A DNA stretch of 64,000 nucleotides from Streptomyces sp. 840.1. Its GTDB lineage: Bacteria; Actinomycetota; Actinomycetes; Streptomycetales; Streptomycetaceae. The translations under genes and the position numbers were made by a program. Shown here in pieces: positions 33,618 through 41,482 of this stretch (positions within the stretch are counted from its first letter, which is position 1; every line of letters starts with the position of its first letter). Below the pieces are notes generated by a model. It was given only the letters and a program-made list of their open reading frames with translations. It was not told the DNA's origin and searched no databases. The stretch lies in contig NZ_RJUU01000001.1 in the NCBI RefSeq assembly GCF_003751445.1, positions 1,617,001 through 1,681,000 on the forward strand, in the 5' to 3' direction.

Positions 33618-34066
33618 GCGCGGGCGGCGAGGGGGCGGATGCCGTCCAGCACGGGCGCGGGCAGTCCGCCCCTCCACCCGGGCCCGGTGCTTCTGTTTCC
33701 CGCTGTGCTTCTTTTTCCTCTGCTGCCCTTCAAAGGCTGTTGATCTCCTGGTTGCCGGGTGTCGCGCTCCTGGTTGCCGGGTGTCGCGCCGCCCGTCTGT
33801 TTACGGGGAATTGACATCCGGCAGCAAGAGCAGAAGCCGGGAGGGACGGCCGAAGCCGGAGCTTGTGGACGTGGCGCCCGACACGGCTGCGGAGAGTTGC
33901 AGGCCGATTCATCCGAACTGCCGCCCCCGGAAAGGGGATTAATGGGAGGGCTCGACAGGACGACGGGCAATTCCGCCCCCGATCCGGCAACTTGGCGTCG
34001 GATTTCAGGAATTGGGCGGTTACCCGGGCGGGGAATCGGGCCGTCCACACCGCCGGCGGCTGCGCG
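33618..34066. other. 449-base region without a supported gene
   Basis: Between the MFS gene and the convergent DUF4031 gene. Base composition is less GC-rich than in the flanks (for example TTCTGTTTCCCGC and GGGGATTAATGGG). A short open frame from ATG 33951 runs into the antisense of the DUF4031 gene and has no recognisable product. It holds a 22-base tandem duplication at 33746-33789. It may be a remnant of a lost gene. Confidence 0.4.
33746..33789. repeat. Perfect tandem duplication of 22 bases
   Basis: TCCTGGTTGCCGGGTGTCGC, completed by GC, occurs at 33746-33767 and again at 33768-33789 without change. A perfect head-to-tail copy suggests a recent slippage or recombination event in a non-coding region. 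Confidence 0.75.
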
Positions 34067-34339
34067 TTATCCCGGCGCCGGCCGGCCCTTCGGGCGGCGC
34101 AGGCCCGCCTCGGTGATGCGGCGGACCAGTTCCTTCGAGCCGATCTGCCGGGCACCGGCCCGCACGGCGTCCTCGTACCGGGCCTCCGGCACGTCGTAAT
34201 GGTCCCGCTCGAAGGCCCGCTCCGGGCAGCCGATCGACGCCGCGAAGGCGTGCAGCTCGTCGAACGACTCGTCGCTGACCAGGTGCGACCAGAACCGCCC
34301 GTGGCCCGGCCAGTCCGGCGGATCGATGTAGACGGTCAC
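34067..34339 (-). CDS. DUF4031 domain protein
   Basis: A 90-residue protein. TVYIDPPDWPGHGRFWSHLV followed by DESFDELHAFAASIGCP and RAFERDHYDVPEARYE is the DUF4031 family pattern. These are small proteins of unknown function, conserved in many actinobacteria and proteobacteria. GTG 34339 overlaps the stop of the preceding gene in the operon by four bases. The C-terminus IGSKELVRRITEAGLRR is basic and helical. Confidence 0.85.
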   Translation of the reverse strand: MTVYIDPPDWPGHGRFWSHLVSDESFDELHAFAASIGCPERAFERDHYDVPEARYEDAVRAGARQIGSKELVRRITEAGLRRPKGRPAPG

Positions 34340-34704
34340 GGCCGCGGTATCCCACCGAGCGCACCGACCGGGGCGACCGCGACGGCGGCCTTCGTACAGA
34401 CCCAGTGCGGGTCCGGGCCCAGCTCCGGTTCGACGTCGAGTGCGTGCGGGTCGCCCGAGTCGCAGACCGGGCACAGCGGCCAGCGGCCGTACTGCTCCAG
34501 GAGCGCGTCCTGGACGTCCTGGGCCACGAGACCGACGACGAATTCCACCCCCTGCGGCCACTGCTCGACCCACCAGCGGCGGTGCGTCACCGCGTCCTCG
34601 ACCATCGAGACGATCTGCGCCTGAGCCACGTCTCCGGCGGCGAGGTCGGCCATGACGAGTGCGCGGGCGGTGTGCAGCGCCTGCTCCAGGGGATTCAGCT
34701 CCAT
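34336..34704 (-). CDS. Hypothetical protein upstream of DUF4031
   Basis: A 122-residue soluble protein. The first half is helical (LEQALHTARALVMADLAAGD), and the second has WPLCPVCDSGDPHAL with a C-x2-C pair and a further Cys in PHWVCTKA, which could bind zinc. No family name is recognised. ATG 34704 is preceded by GACAATAGAGGG, so the message may be leaderless. It overlaps the DUF4031 gene by four bases and is divergent from the MurR-type regulator. Confidence 0.65.
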   Translation of the reverse strand: MELNPLEQALHTARALVMADLAAGDVAQAQIVSMVEDAVTHRRWWVEQWPQGVEFVVGLVAQDVQDALLEQYGRWPLCPVCDSGDPHALDVEPELGPDPHWVCTKAAVAVAPVGALGGIPRP

Positions 34705-34768
34705 CCCTCTATTGTCCACCTGCGCGCGCCGGAGCCTCCCGCCGCCAGAGGTCAGGACCAAAGAGGGG

Positions 34769-34800
34769 TTGACGGACCCGGGTCCTGAAAATATCTTTCA
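34769..34800 (+). promoter_or_regulatory. Leaderless promoter with two overlapping operators for murR
   Basis: -35 TTGACG at 34769-34774, 17-base spacer, -10 TATCTT at 34792-34797; position +1 then coincides with the GTG start at 34804. TGAAAATATCTTTCA at 34786-34800 is an RpiR/MurR-type inverted repeat (TGAAA/TTTCA) covering the -10. GGACCCGGGTCC at 34774-34785 is a perfect 12-base palindrome filling the spacer. Strong sign of autoregulation. Confidence 0.7.
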
Positions 34801-34803
34801 AAT

Positions 34804-35721
34804 GTGACCAATGACCTGAAGGAAAGTTTCAGCGCTGATTCGCCGCCCGCCCCGGCCGCCCTCGCCGCCAAGGTGCGCACGCTCGCGCCGTCCATGACGC
34901 GCTCCATGCAGCGGGTCGCCGAGGCGGTCGCGGGCGATCCGGCCGGCTGCGCCGCGCTGACGGTCACCGGTCTCGCCGAGCTCACCGGCACCAGCGAGGC
35001 CACGGTGGTCCGCACCGCCCGCCTCCTGGGCTACCCCGGCTACCGCGACCTGCGCCTCGCGCTCGCCGGTCTCGCCGCCCACCAGCAGTCCGGCCGGGCG
35101 CCCGCCGTCACCGCCGACATAGCGGTCGACGACCCGATCGCGGACGTGGTCGCCAAGCTCGCCTACGACGAGCAGCAGACCCTCGCGGACACGGCCGCCG
35201 GGCTCGACACCGTGCAGCTCGGTGCCGCCGTGGCCGCCGCCGCAACGGCCCGCCGGATCGACATCTACGGGGTCGGCGCCTCCTCGCTCGTCGGCCAGGA
35301 CCTGGCCCAGAAGCTGGCCCGGATCGGCCTGATCGCGCACTCCAACATGGACCCGCACCTCGCGGTCACCAACGCCGTGCAGCTGCGCGCCGGTGACGTG
35401 GCCATCGCGATCACGCACTCCGGCTCGACGGGTGACGTCATCGAGCCGCTGCGGGTCGCCTTCGACCGGGGCGCGACGACGATCGCGATCACCGGCCGCC
35501 CCGACGGGCCGGTCACGCAGTACGCCGACCACGTGCTGACCACGTCCACGGCCCGCGAGAGCGAGCTGCGCCCGGCGGCCATGTCGAGCCGTACGAGCCA
35601 GCTCCTCGTCGTCGACTGCCTGTTCATCGGGGTCGCACAGCGCACCTACGAGACGGCCGCCCCGGCCCTCGCCGCGTCCTACGAGGCGCTGGCCCACCGC
35701 CACAACCCCCGCACCCGCTGA
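34804..35721 (+). CDS. murR: MurR/RpiR family transcriptional regulator
   Basis: A 305-residue regulator. The N-terminal HTH_6 domain (VRTLAPSMTRSMQRVAEAVA, then LAELTGTSEATVVRTARLLG and GYRDLRLALA) binds DNA. The C-terminal SIS domain (residues ~140-280) includes IDIYGVGASSLVGQDLAQK and AITHSGSTGDVIEPLRVAF for a sugar-phosphate ligand, presumably MurNAc-6-phosphate. It starts with GTG 34804 at the predicted transcription start. It lies 104 bases before murQ and a PTS EIIBC in the same direction, so it is the likely local regulator of cell-wall amino-sugar recycling. Confidence 0.85.
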   Translation: MTNDLKESFSADSPPAPAALAAKVRTLAPSMTRSMQRVAEAVAGDPAGCAALTVTGLAELTGTSEATVVRTARLLGYPGYRDLRLALAGLAAHQQSGRAPAVTADIAVDDPIADVVAKLAYDEQQTLADTAAGLDTVQLGAAVAAAATARRIDIYGVGASSLVGQDLAQKLARIGLIAHSNMDPHLAVTNAVQLRAGDVAIAITHSGSTGDVIEPLRVAFDRGATTIAITGRPDGPVTQYADHVLTTSTARESELRPAAMSSRTSQLLVVDCLFIGVAQRTYETAAPALAASYEALAHRHNPRTR

Positions 35722-35750
35722 CGGCCGCCGACCCGCCCGCGTAACGCACC

Positions 35751-35786
35751 GCACCCGCACCCGCACCCGCACCCGCACCCGCACCC
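35751..35786. repeat. Six perfect tandem GCACCC hexamers
   Basis: GCACCC is repeated six times without error between the murR stop (35721) and the murQ start (35826), continuing into a partial copy GCAG. A simple-sequence tract of this kind can change length by slippage and here lies in the leader of murQ. Confidence 0.85.
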
Positions 35787-35825
35787 GCAGAACCGTACGA
35801 GTTCAAGAAAGCAGAGCCGCTCTCC

Positions 35826-36791
35826 ATGACCTCCATCACCGACGCCGACGCCACCGCACCCGACGGATACGGCGAGCTGCGCGCCCAGCTCGAAACCCTC
35901 ACCACCGAGGCGTTCCGCCCCGAGCTGGCCGACATCGACCAGCTGGCCACCGCGGAGATCGCCCGGATCATGAACGGCGAGGACCAGACCGTCCCCGCCG
36001 CCGTCGCCGCCCGGCTGCCCGAGATATCCGCCGCGATCGACGCCACCGCGGCACGCATGGCCCGCGGCGGCCGGCTGATCTACGCGGGCGCCGGCACCGC
36101 GGGCCGCCTCGGTGTGCTGGACGCCAGCGAGTGCCCGCCCACCTTCAACACCGACCCCGCCGACGTGGTCGGTCTGATCGCGGGCGGCCCGTCCGCGATG
36201 GTCACCGCCGTCGAGGGCGCCGAGGACAGCAAGGAGCTGGCCGCCGCCGACCTGGCCGCGCTGGGGCTCACGGCCGATGACACCGTCGTCGGCATCTCCG
36301 CCTCCGGCCGCACGCCGTACGCGATCGGTGCCGTCGAGCACGCCCGCGCCGAGGGGGCCCTGACCATCGGCCTGTCCTGCAACGCGGACTCCGCCCTGGG
36401 CGCCGCCGCCGAGCACCCCGTCGAGGTCGTCGTCGGCCCGGAGCTGCTCACCGGCTCCACCCGGCTCAAGGCGGGCACGGCCCAGAAGCTCGTCCTCAAC
36501 ATGCTCTCGACGATCACGATGATCCGGCTCGGCAAGACGTACGGAAACCTCATGGTCGACGTCCGCGCCTCCAACGAGAAGCTGCGTGCCCGCTCCCGGC
36601 GGATCGTCTCGCTGGCCACCGGCGCCTCGGACCAGGAGATCGAGGCCGCGCTCGCCGCCACCGACGGCGAGGTGAAGAACGCCATCCTGACCATCCTCGG
36701 CCAGGTCGACGGCCCCACCGCCGCCACGCTCCTGTCCGACTCGGACGGCCACCTGCGCGCCGCGCTCGCCGCCGCCCCCCGCACCACCTAG
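35826..36791 (+). CDS. murQ: N-acetylmuramic acid 6-phosphate etherase
   Basis: A 321-residue MurQ with a SIS fold. The motifs are RLIYAGAGTAGRLGVLDASE, with the active-site Glu in SECPPTFN, then GLIAGGPSAM, VVGISASGRTPYAIGAVEHA and NMLSTITMIRLGKTYGNLMV. It removes the lactyl ether from MurNAc-6-phosphate, giving GlcNAc-6-phosphate and lactate. With the upstream MurR-type regulator and the downstream PTS EIIBC it makes a MurNAc uptake and recycling unit. The length is normal for the family. Confidence 0.94.
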   Translation: MTSITDADATAPDGYGELRAQLETLTTEAFRPELADIDQLATAEIARIMNGEDQTVPAAVAARLPEISAAIDATAARMARGGRLIYAGAGTAGRLGVLDASECPPTFNTDPADVVGLIAGGPSAMVTAVEGAEDSKELAAADLAALGLTADDTVVGISASGRTPYAIGAVEHARAEGALTIGLSCNADSALGAAAEHPVEVVVGPELLTGSTRLKAGTAQKLVLNMLSTITMIRLGKTYGNLMVDVRASNEKLRARSRRIVSLATGASDQEIEAALAATDGEVKNAILTILGQVDGPTAATLLSDSDGHLRAALAAAPRTT

Positions 36792-36829
36792 ACCCTCCCC
36801 CCTCCCCGCACAGCAAGGCACCACGCACC

Positions 36830-38371
36830 ATGGCTACAGAAGACAAGAACCGCGCCACTGCCGCCGCGATCCTTCCGCTCGTCGGTGGCACCGCGAACGT
36901 CAGCTCCATCGCCCACTGCATGACCCGGCTCCGGCTGGGCCTGCACGACCGCTCGCTCGTGCAGGACGATGCGCTGAAGGCCGTCCCCGCAGTCATGGGC
37001 GTGGTCGACGACGACACGTACCAGATCGTCCTCGGTCCCGGTACGGTCGCCCGCGTCACGCCGGAGTTCGAGAAGCTCGTCGAGGAGGGGCGGGCCGCGA
37101 CCCCGGCGGCCGCCCCCGCCCCCGCCCCGGCCGCCGGGGCCCCGCTCACCGCGGAGGAACTGGCCGCGCAGGGTGCCGGGATGAAGGCGGCCAGGAAGGC
37201 GAAGAACGCGACGCCGTTCAAGCTGTTCCTGCGGAAGATCGCCAACATCTTCGTCCCGCTGATCCCGGCCCTGATCGGCTGCGGCATCATCGCGGGGCTG
37301 AACGGCCTGCTGGTCAACCTGGAGTGGCTGCCCTCGGTCACCCCGGCACTGGCGGCGATGGCCTCGGGCTTCATGGCGCTGATCGCGGTGTTCGTCGGCT
37401 ACAACACGGCGAAGGAGTTCGGCGGTACGCCGATCCTCGGCGGTGCGGTCGCGGCCATCATCGTCTTCCCGGGCGTCGCGAACATCGAGGCGTTCGGCCA
37501 GAAGCTCTCCCCCGGCCAGGGCGGCGTCCTGGGTGCCCTGGGCGCGGCGGTGCTCGCGGTGTACGTGGAGAAGTGGTGCCGCCGCTGGGTCCCGGAGGCG
37601 CTGGACGTCCTGGTCACCCCGACCCTGACGGTCCTGATCTCCGGCCTGGTGACGATCTTCGGCCTGATGTACGTGGCCGGTGAGGTGTCCACCGCGATCG
37701 GTACGTTCGCGGACTGGCTGCTGTCCAACGGCGGCGCGGGCGCGGGTCTGGTCCTCGGCGGGTTCTTCCTCCCGCTGGTCATGCTGGGCCTGCACCAGGC
37801 GCTGATCCCGATCCACACCACGCTGATCGAGCAGCAGGGCTACACCGTCCTGCTGCCGATCCTCGCCATGGCCGGCGCCGGCCAGGTCGGTGCGGCCATC
37901 GCGGTCTACTTCCGCCTCCCGCGCAACGAGTCGATCCGCAAGACGATCAAGTCCGCGCTGCCCGCAGGGTTCCTGGGCGTCGGGGAGCCGCTGATCTACG
38001 GTGTCTCGCTGCCGCTGGGCCGCCCGTTCATCACGGCGTGCGTGGGCGGTGCGTTCGGCGGCGCGTTCGTCGGCTTCTTCAACCAGCTCGGTGACGCGGT
38101 CGGCTCCACCGCGATCGGTCCGTCCGGCTGGGCCCTGTTCCCGCTGCTCGACGGCAACCACGGACTGGGCGCGACGATCGCGATCTACGCGGGCGGCCTG
38201 GTCGTGGGCTACCTGGCCGGCTTCGTCGCCACGTACTTCTTCGGCTTCAGCAAGGACCTGCTGACGGAGTTCAACGTGTCGCAGGAACCGGCCACGTCCC
38301 CGGCGACAGCGCCGGAGCCGTCCACCGCGACGGCCGCTCCCGCAGCGGCCAAGGCCCCTGCCGGGGTCTGA
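36830..38371 (+). CDS. PTS transporter subunit EIIBC (MurP-like)
   Basis: A 513-residue PTS permease of the glucose-sucrose family. The N-terminal EIIB domain carries the phosphorylated Cys30 in AHCMTRLRLGL. A Pro/Ala-rich linker (residues ~90-120) joins it to EIIC with about ten helices, including IANIFVPLIPALIGCGII, LGLHQALIPIHTTLIEQQG and GEPLIYGVSLPLGRPF. No EIIA domain is fused, so phosphate must come from a separate EIIA. The neighbourhood with murR and murQ points to N-acetylmuramic acid as substrate. The C-terminus is a disordered Ala/Pro/Thr tail. Confidence 0.88.
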   Translation: MATEDKNRATAAAILPLVGGTANVSSIAHCMTRLRLGLHDRSLVQDDALKAVPAVMGVVDDDTYQIVLGPGTVARVTPEFEKLVEEGRAATPAAAPAPAPAAGAPLTAEELAAQGAGMKAARKAKNATPFKLFLRKIANIFVPLIPALIGCGIIAGLNGLLVNLEWLPSVTPALAAMASGFMALIAVFVGYNTAKEFGGTPILGGAVAAIIVFPGVANIEAFGQKLSPGQGGVLGALGAAVLAVYVEKWCRRWVPEALDVLVTPTLTVLISGLVTIFGLMYVAGEVSTAIGTFADWLLSNGGAGAGLVLGGFFLPLVMLGLHQALIPIHTTLIEQQGYTVLLPILAMAGAGQVGAAIAVYFRLPRNESIRKTIKSALPAGFLGVGEPLIYGVSLPLGRPFITACVGGAFGGAFVGFFNQLGDAVGSTAIGPSGWALFPLLDGNHGLGATIAIYAGGLVVGYLAGFVATYFFGFSKDLLTEFNVSQEPATSPATAPEPSTATAAPAAAKAPAGV

Positions 38372-38387
38372 ACCGTCGAGTGACACC

Positions 38388-38417
38388 AGGGCGGCACCCG
38401 GTTCCGGGTGCCGCCCT
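38388..38417 (+). terminator. Terminator hairpin after the PTS gene
   Basis: A perfect 13-base-pair stem: AGGGCGGCACCCG at 38388-38400 pairs with CGGGTGCCGCCCT at 38405-38417 around loop GTTC. It lies 17 bases after the EIIBC stop, typical of Streptomyces terminators without a U-tract. Confidence 0.85.
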
Positions 38418-38492
38418 CCTCGCTGCCCGCACCGGGGCGGATACCGGCGAGGAGGGCGGCACCACCGGCATCCGCTCGCGGACGCCGGCCCC

Positions 38493-38693
38493 TCAGAGTT
38501 CGATGTCGCTGAGCTGGTGGTCCATCGCGCGTTCCACCGCGCTCAACGGGATGTCGGGGCGCACCCGTTCCAGGTCGCGCGGGTGCGGGGGCGCGTCCTC
38601 GGGTACGTGCACCCATATCGAACCGGCCCCGATGAGTGCGCGGTAGACGCAGCGCACCATGCGAGCGCCCAATTCGAACCATGAACGACGCAT
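38493..38693 (-). CDS. Small hypothetical protein (DUF6059-like)
   Basis: A 66-residue protein. It starts MRRSWFELGARMVRCVYRAL, then IGAGSIWVHVPEDAPP, and ends PDIPLSAVERAMDHQLSDIEL. The layout, a basic amphipathic helix, a W-x-V-x-x-E-x-x-P turn and a final L-S-A-x-E-R helix, resembles small Streptomyces proteins annotated DUF6059; this is from memory and uncertain. I use ATG 38693; a GTG at 38717 is in frame. It is divergent from the RiPP precursor-like gene at 38901 and may belong to that locus. Confidence 0.5.
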   Translation of the reverse strand: MRRSWFELGARMVRCVYRALIGAGSIWVHVPEDAPPHPRDLERVRPDIPLSAVERAMDHQLSDIEL

Positions 38694-38900
38694 ATGCGGG
38701 CTCAGCTCCCCTGCCACCGGAACGGACTGCCGAGCGTTCCGCAGCCCTCCTGAGCGTCGCTAAAGAGCCCCGGGCCGCAGGCGCGTGAGAACTTCACGCC
38801 CCACTGATGACAGGGGCACTGCCTGGCACAAGGCGCCTCTCGCAGAATCATCACAACGGAACGCAGGCCATTCCCTGACGAAGAAAAGGATCGTGAATCC

Positions 38901-39074
38901 ATGGACAGCGTCATATCGAACGGCGTTCAGAGTCTCGACGAGATCACCGCGCAGTCCACCGGTTCCTCCGGCCAGAAACTGGTGATCGAGCATCTCGACC
39001 TCGTCTCGGACCAGCACATCGCACTGCTGAGCTGGTGCATTCGCACCGAGCCGCTCGGACAAGTCCCGGCATGA
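38901..39074 (+). CDS. Candidate RiPP precursor peptide
   Basis: A 57-residue ORF starting ATG 38901 behind AAAAGGA. It begins MDSVISNGVQSLDEITAQST, continues with a Gly/Ser turn and an acidic segment KLVIEHLDLVSDQH, and ends IALLSWCIRTEPLGQVPA. The acidic helical first part looks like a leader and the C-terminal part like a core holding the only Cys (residue 46). Its stop TGA overlaps the ATG of the YcaO-fusion gene (ATGA, 39071-39074), the usual position and coupling of a precursor with its cyclodehydratase. No family match is recognised; the precursor role is inferred from context and shape. Confidence 0.6.
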   Translation: MDSVISNGVQSLDEITAQSTGSSGQKLVIEHLDLVSDQHIALLSWCIRTEPLGQVPA

Positions 39075-41404
39075 CCGGGCGGGGGGCAAGGGACGTCCGG
39101 GCGGCACTGCCGGACGACACCGCACTGGTGGGGTTCAAGCGCCATCTGCGCCCGACCGTCATCCCGGGGGAGGCGACGTACCTGGTGTCCCCCCGGAATG
39201 TCACGGCGCTGTACGGCGCCCATGCCGAAGTGCTGGTGCCGTTGCTCGACGGCACCAGGAGCATCCGCTCCGTGCTGCACGCCGCGGCACCGGCGCTGAC
39301 CGCCGAGGAAGCCGGCACCTCGTTGCGGGCCCTGACCGGCTCGGGGCTGCTGAACTTCCGCCCCGCGCCGTCGGAGGGCGCCCCCGCCCCCCTCGGCGAC
39401 CCGGTGGCCGAGGCGTACTGGGACCTGGCCGGCCTCGACGGCGGACAGGCCTCGGCGGAACTGGCCGCCGCCAGCGTGCGGATCGTGACGGTGGGCGACC
39501 TGGACACCGGGGCCGTGGAGGACGCCTGCCGGGACTCCCGGATCTCGGTGGCGCCCCCCGGCTCCGCCGCCGGGCTCACCCTCGTCCTGTGCGACGACTA
39601 CCTGGCCCCCGGGCTCCGTGAGGTGGACGCCGCACACCGGGCGAGCGGCACGCCGTGGCTGATCGCCAAGGTGTCCGGTGCGGATCCGTGGGTGGGTCCG
39701 GTCTTCCGGCCCGGCCGCGGCCCGTGCTGGTCCTGCCTCGCGGTCCGGCTGCGCGGCCACCGCGGCTCGGAGTGGCCCGTGCGGCGCGCGCTGGGCCTGG
39801 ACGGGCCGCTCACCCGGCCGTCGGCCTCCCTGGCGGCCGGCCGCTCCATCGCCGCGCACATCGTGGTGCTCGAAACGGCGAAGTGGCTGGCCGGAATGCG
39901 CTATCCCTCGCAGGATCTCGTCCACACCCTGGACACCCTCTTGCTCCGGGTCGCCACCCACCCCGTGAGCAGGCTGCCGCAATGTGCGGTCTGCGGCGAT
40001 CCGGGTCTGGTCGCGCGGACCGTACGCGCGCCCTTCCGGCCCGTGTCACGGCTGAAGGCCGAGCAGGAGCTGGGCGGCGACCGCGCACTGACCCCCGACG
40101 AGATGCTCGACCGGTACGGGCATCTGGTCAGCCCGGTCACCGGGATCGTCAAGGAGATCCGGCGCGCCCCGCACACCCCGGACTTCGTCGCCAGTTACCT
40201 CTCGGGCCACAATCTCGCCGTCAGCCCCCACACCCTCGCCGGGCTCCGCGCCGGACTGCGCGCGCTCAGCGGCGGCAAGGGCCTCACCAGCACTGAGGCC
40301 CGGACAAGCGCCCTGTGCGAGGCGGTGGAGCGCTTCAGCGGCACCCGGCAGGGTGACGAGCCGGTGGTGCGGGACAGCTACCGGGCGCTGGGGCCGGTGG
40401 CCGTGCACCCCAACTCCTGTCAGCTGTACGACGAGAGGCAGTACCGCACCCGTGACGCGTGGAACCGGGGCCGCTCCCATTTCCAGTACGTGCCCCGGCC
40501 GTTCGACGAGGACAAGCCGACCGACTGGACACCGGTGTGGTCGCTGACGGGGCAGACCCAGCGGTTGCTGCCCACCTCGATGCTCTACTTCGGCAACGGC
40601 TCGACCGCCGGCGACGCGGGCACCCGCGACGGCCTGCTGGCCGATTCCAACGGCAACGCGGCGGGCAGCAGCCCCGAGGACGCTCTGGTCCAGGGGTTCC
40701 TGGAGTTGGTCGAGCGGGACGCGGTCGCACTGTGGTGGTACAACCGCACACGGCAGCCGGCCGTCGACCTCGACGCCTTCGACGCGCCCTACGTCCGGCG
40801 CATCCGGGACGGCTACCGCAGGATCGACCGCGAGCTGTGGGTGCTGGACCTGACTTCGGACTTCGGGATCCCGGTCATGGTGGCGCTGTCACGGCGCGAC
40901 GACAAGCCCGCTCAGGACGTGATCTTCGGATTCGGGGCGCACTTCGACCCGCGAACGGCGCTGCGACGGGCACTGACCGAAATGGGCCAGCTGCTGCCGG
41001 CGGTTTCCATGGCCAGGGGCGACGGCACGGGCTATGCCCTCGACGATCCGGAGCTGTGTACCTGGTGGCGCACAGCCACCGTTGACAATCAGCCATATCT
41101 GCAACCGGACCCAGGCATCAGGGCACGGAAACCGGCCAGTTGGCCCTTCGCACCCCACCCTGACCTGCTCACCGATGTAGAAGCCATCACCCGGCTCGTG
41201 CAGGCCCGCGGCATGGAACTGCTGGTCCTGAACCAGACTCGCCCCGACCTGGACATGCCTGTGGTCAAGGTCATAGTGCCGGGCATGCGGCACTTCTGGG
41301 CCAGACTCGGGCCCGGCCGCCTCTACCAAGTTCCGGTTGATTTAGGAAGGTTGACGGCGCCAACTACTTACGAGGAACTCAACCCCATTCCGCTCTTCGT
41401 CTGA
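39071..41404 (+). CDS. Fused E1-like/YcaO cyclodehydratase (TOMM type)
   Basis: A 777-residue fusion. Residues 1-100 look like a winged-helix leader-binding domain (LVGFKRHLRPTVIPGEATYL). Residues ~105-320 form an E1-like ThiF/SagC part without an adenylation motif but with four zinc-type cysteines, C219-WS-C222 and C305-AV-C308. Residues ~360-777 are a YcaO domain: ALCEAVERFSG around 415-423 and ELVERDAVALWWYNR at 545-559 carry the ATP/Mg ligands. It ends ELNPIPLFV, the Pro-rich YcaO tail. It should bind the precursor leader and use ATP to cyclise Cys/Ser/Thr to azolines, or activate a backbone amide in another way. Confidence 0.88.
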   Translation: MTGRGARDVRAALPDDTALVGFKRHLRPTVIPGEATYLVSPRNVTALYGAHAEVLVPLLDGTRSIRSVLHAAAPALTAEEAGTSLRALTGSGLLNFRPAPSEGAPAPLGDPVAEAYWDLAGLDGGQASAELAAASVRIVTVGDLDTGAVEDACRDSRISVAPPGSAAGLTLVLCDDYLAPGLREVDAAHRASGTPWLIAKVSGADPWVGPVFRPGRGPCWSCLAVRLRGHRGSEWPVRRALGLDGPLTRPSASLAAGRSIAAHIVVLETAKWLAGMRYPSQDLVHTLDTLLLRVATHPVSRLPQCAVCGDPGLVARTVRAPFRPVSRLKAEQELGGDRALTPDEMLDRYGHLVSPVTGIVKEIRRAPHTPDFVASYLSGHNLAVSPHTLAGLRAGLRALSGGKGLTSTEARTSALCEAVERFSGTRQGDEPVVRDSYRALGPVAVHPNSCQLYDERQYRTRDAWNRGRSHFQYVPRPFDEDKPTDWTPVWSLTGQTQRLLPTSMLYFGNGSTAGDAGTRDGLLADSNGNAAGSSPEDALVQGFLELVERDAVALWWYNRTRQPAVDLDAFDAPYVRRIRDGYRRIDRELWVLDLTSDFGIPVMVALSRRDDKPAQDVIFGFGAHFDPRTALRRALTEMGQLLPAVSMARGDGTGYALDDPELCTWWRTATVDNQPYLQPDPGIRARKPASWPFAPHPDLLTDVEAITRLVQARGMELLVLNQTRPDLDMPVVKVIVPGMRHFWARLGPGRLYQVPVDLGRLTAPTTYEELNPIPLFV

Positions 41405-41482
41405 GACGGAATCCAGCCACACCCCCTCGACCTCTTCCCATATGATCCCCAAAAAACGCACACATTTGCGAAAGAGGAGGCT

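Noticed and set aside
33951..34199. Plus-strand ORF behind a GGAAAGGGGATTA site
   Set aside because: Most of its length is antisense to the DUF4031 gene and the product is low-complexity; the ribosome-like site is probably chance.
38798..38817. Short dyad GCCCC(N10)GGGGC upstream of the RiPP precursor
   Set aside because: Only 5 bp and G/C only; too common by chance in this genome to call an operator of the response regulator.
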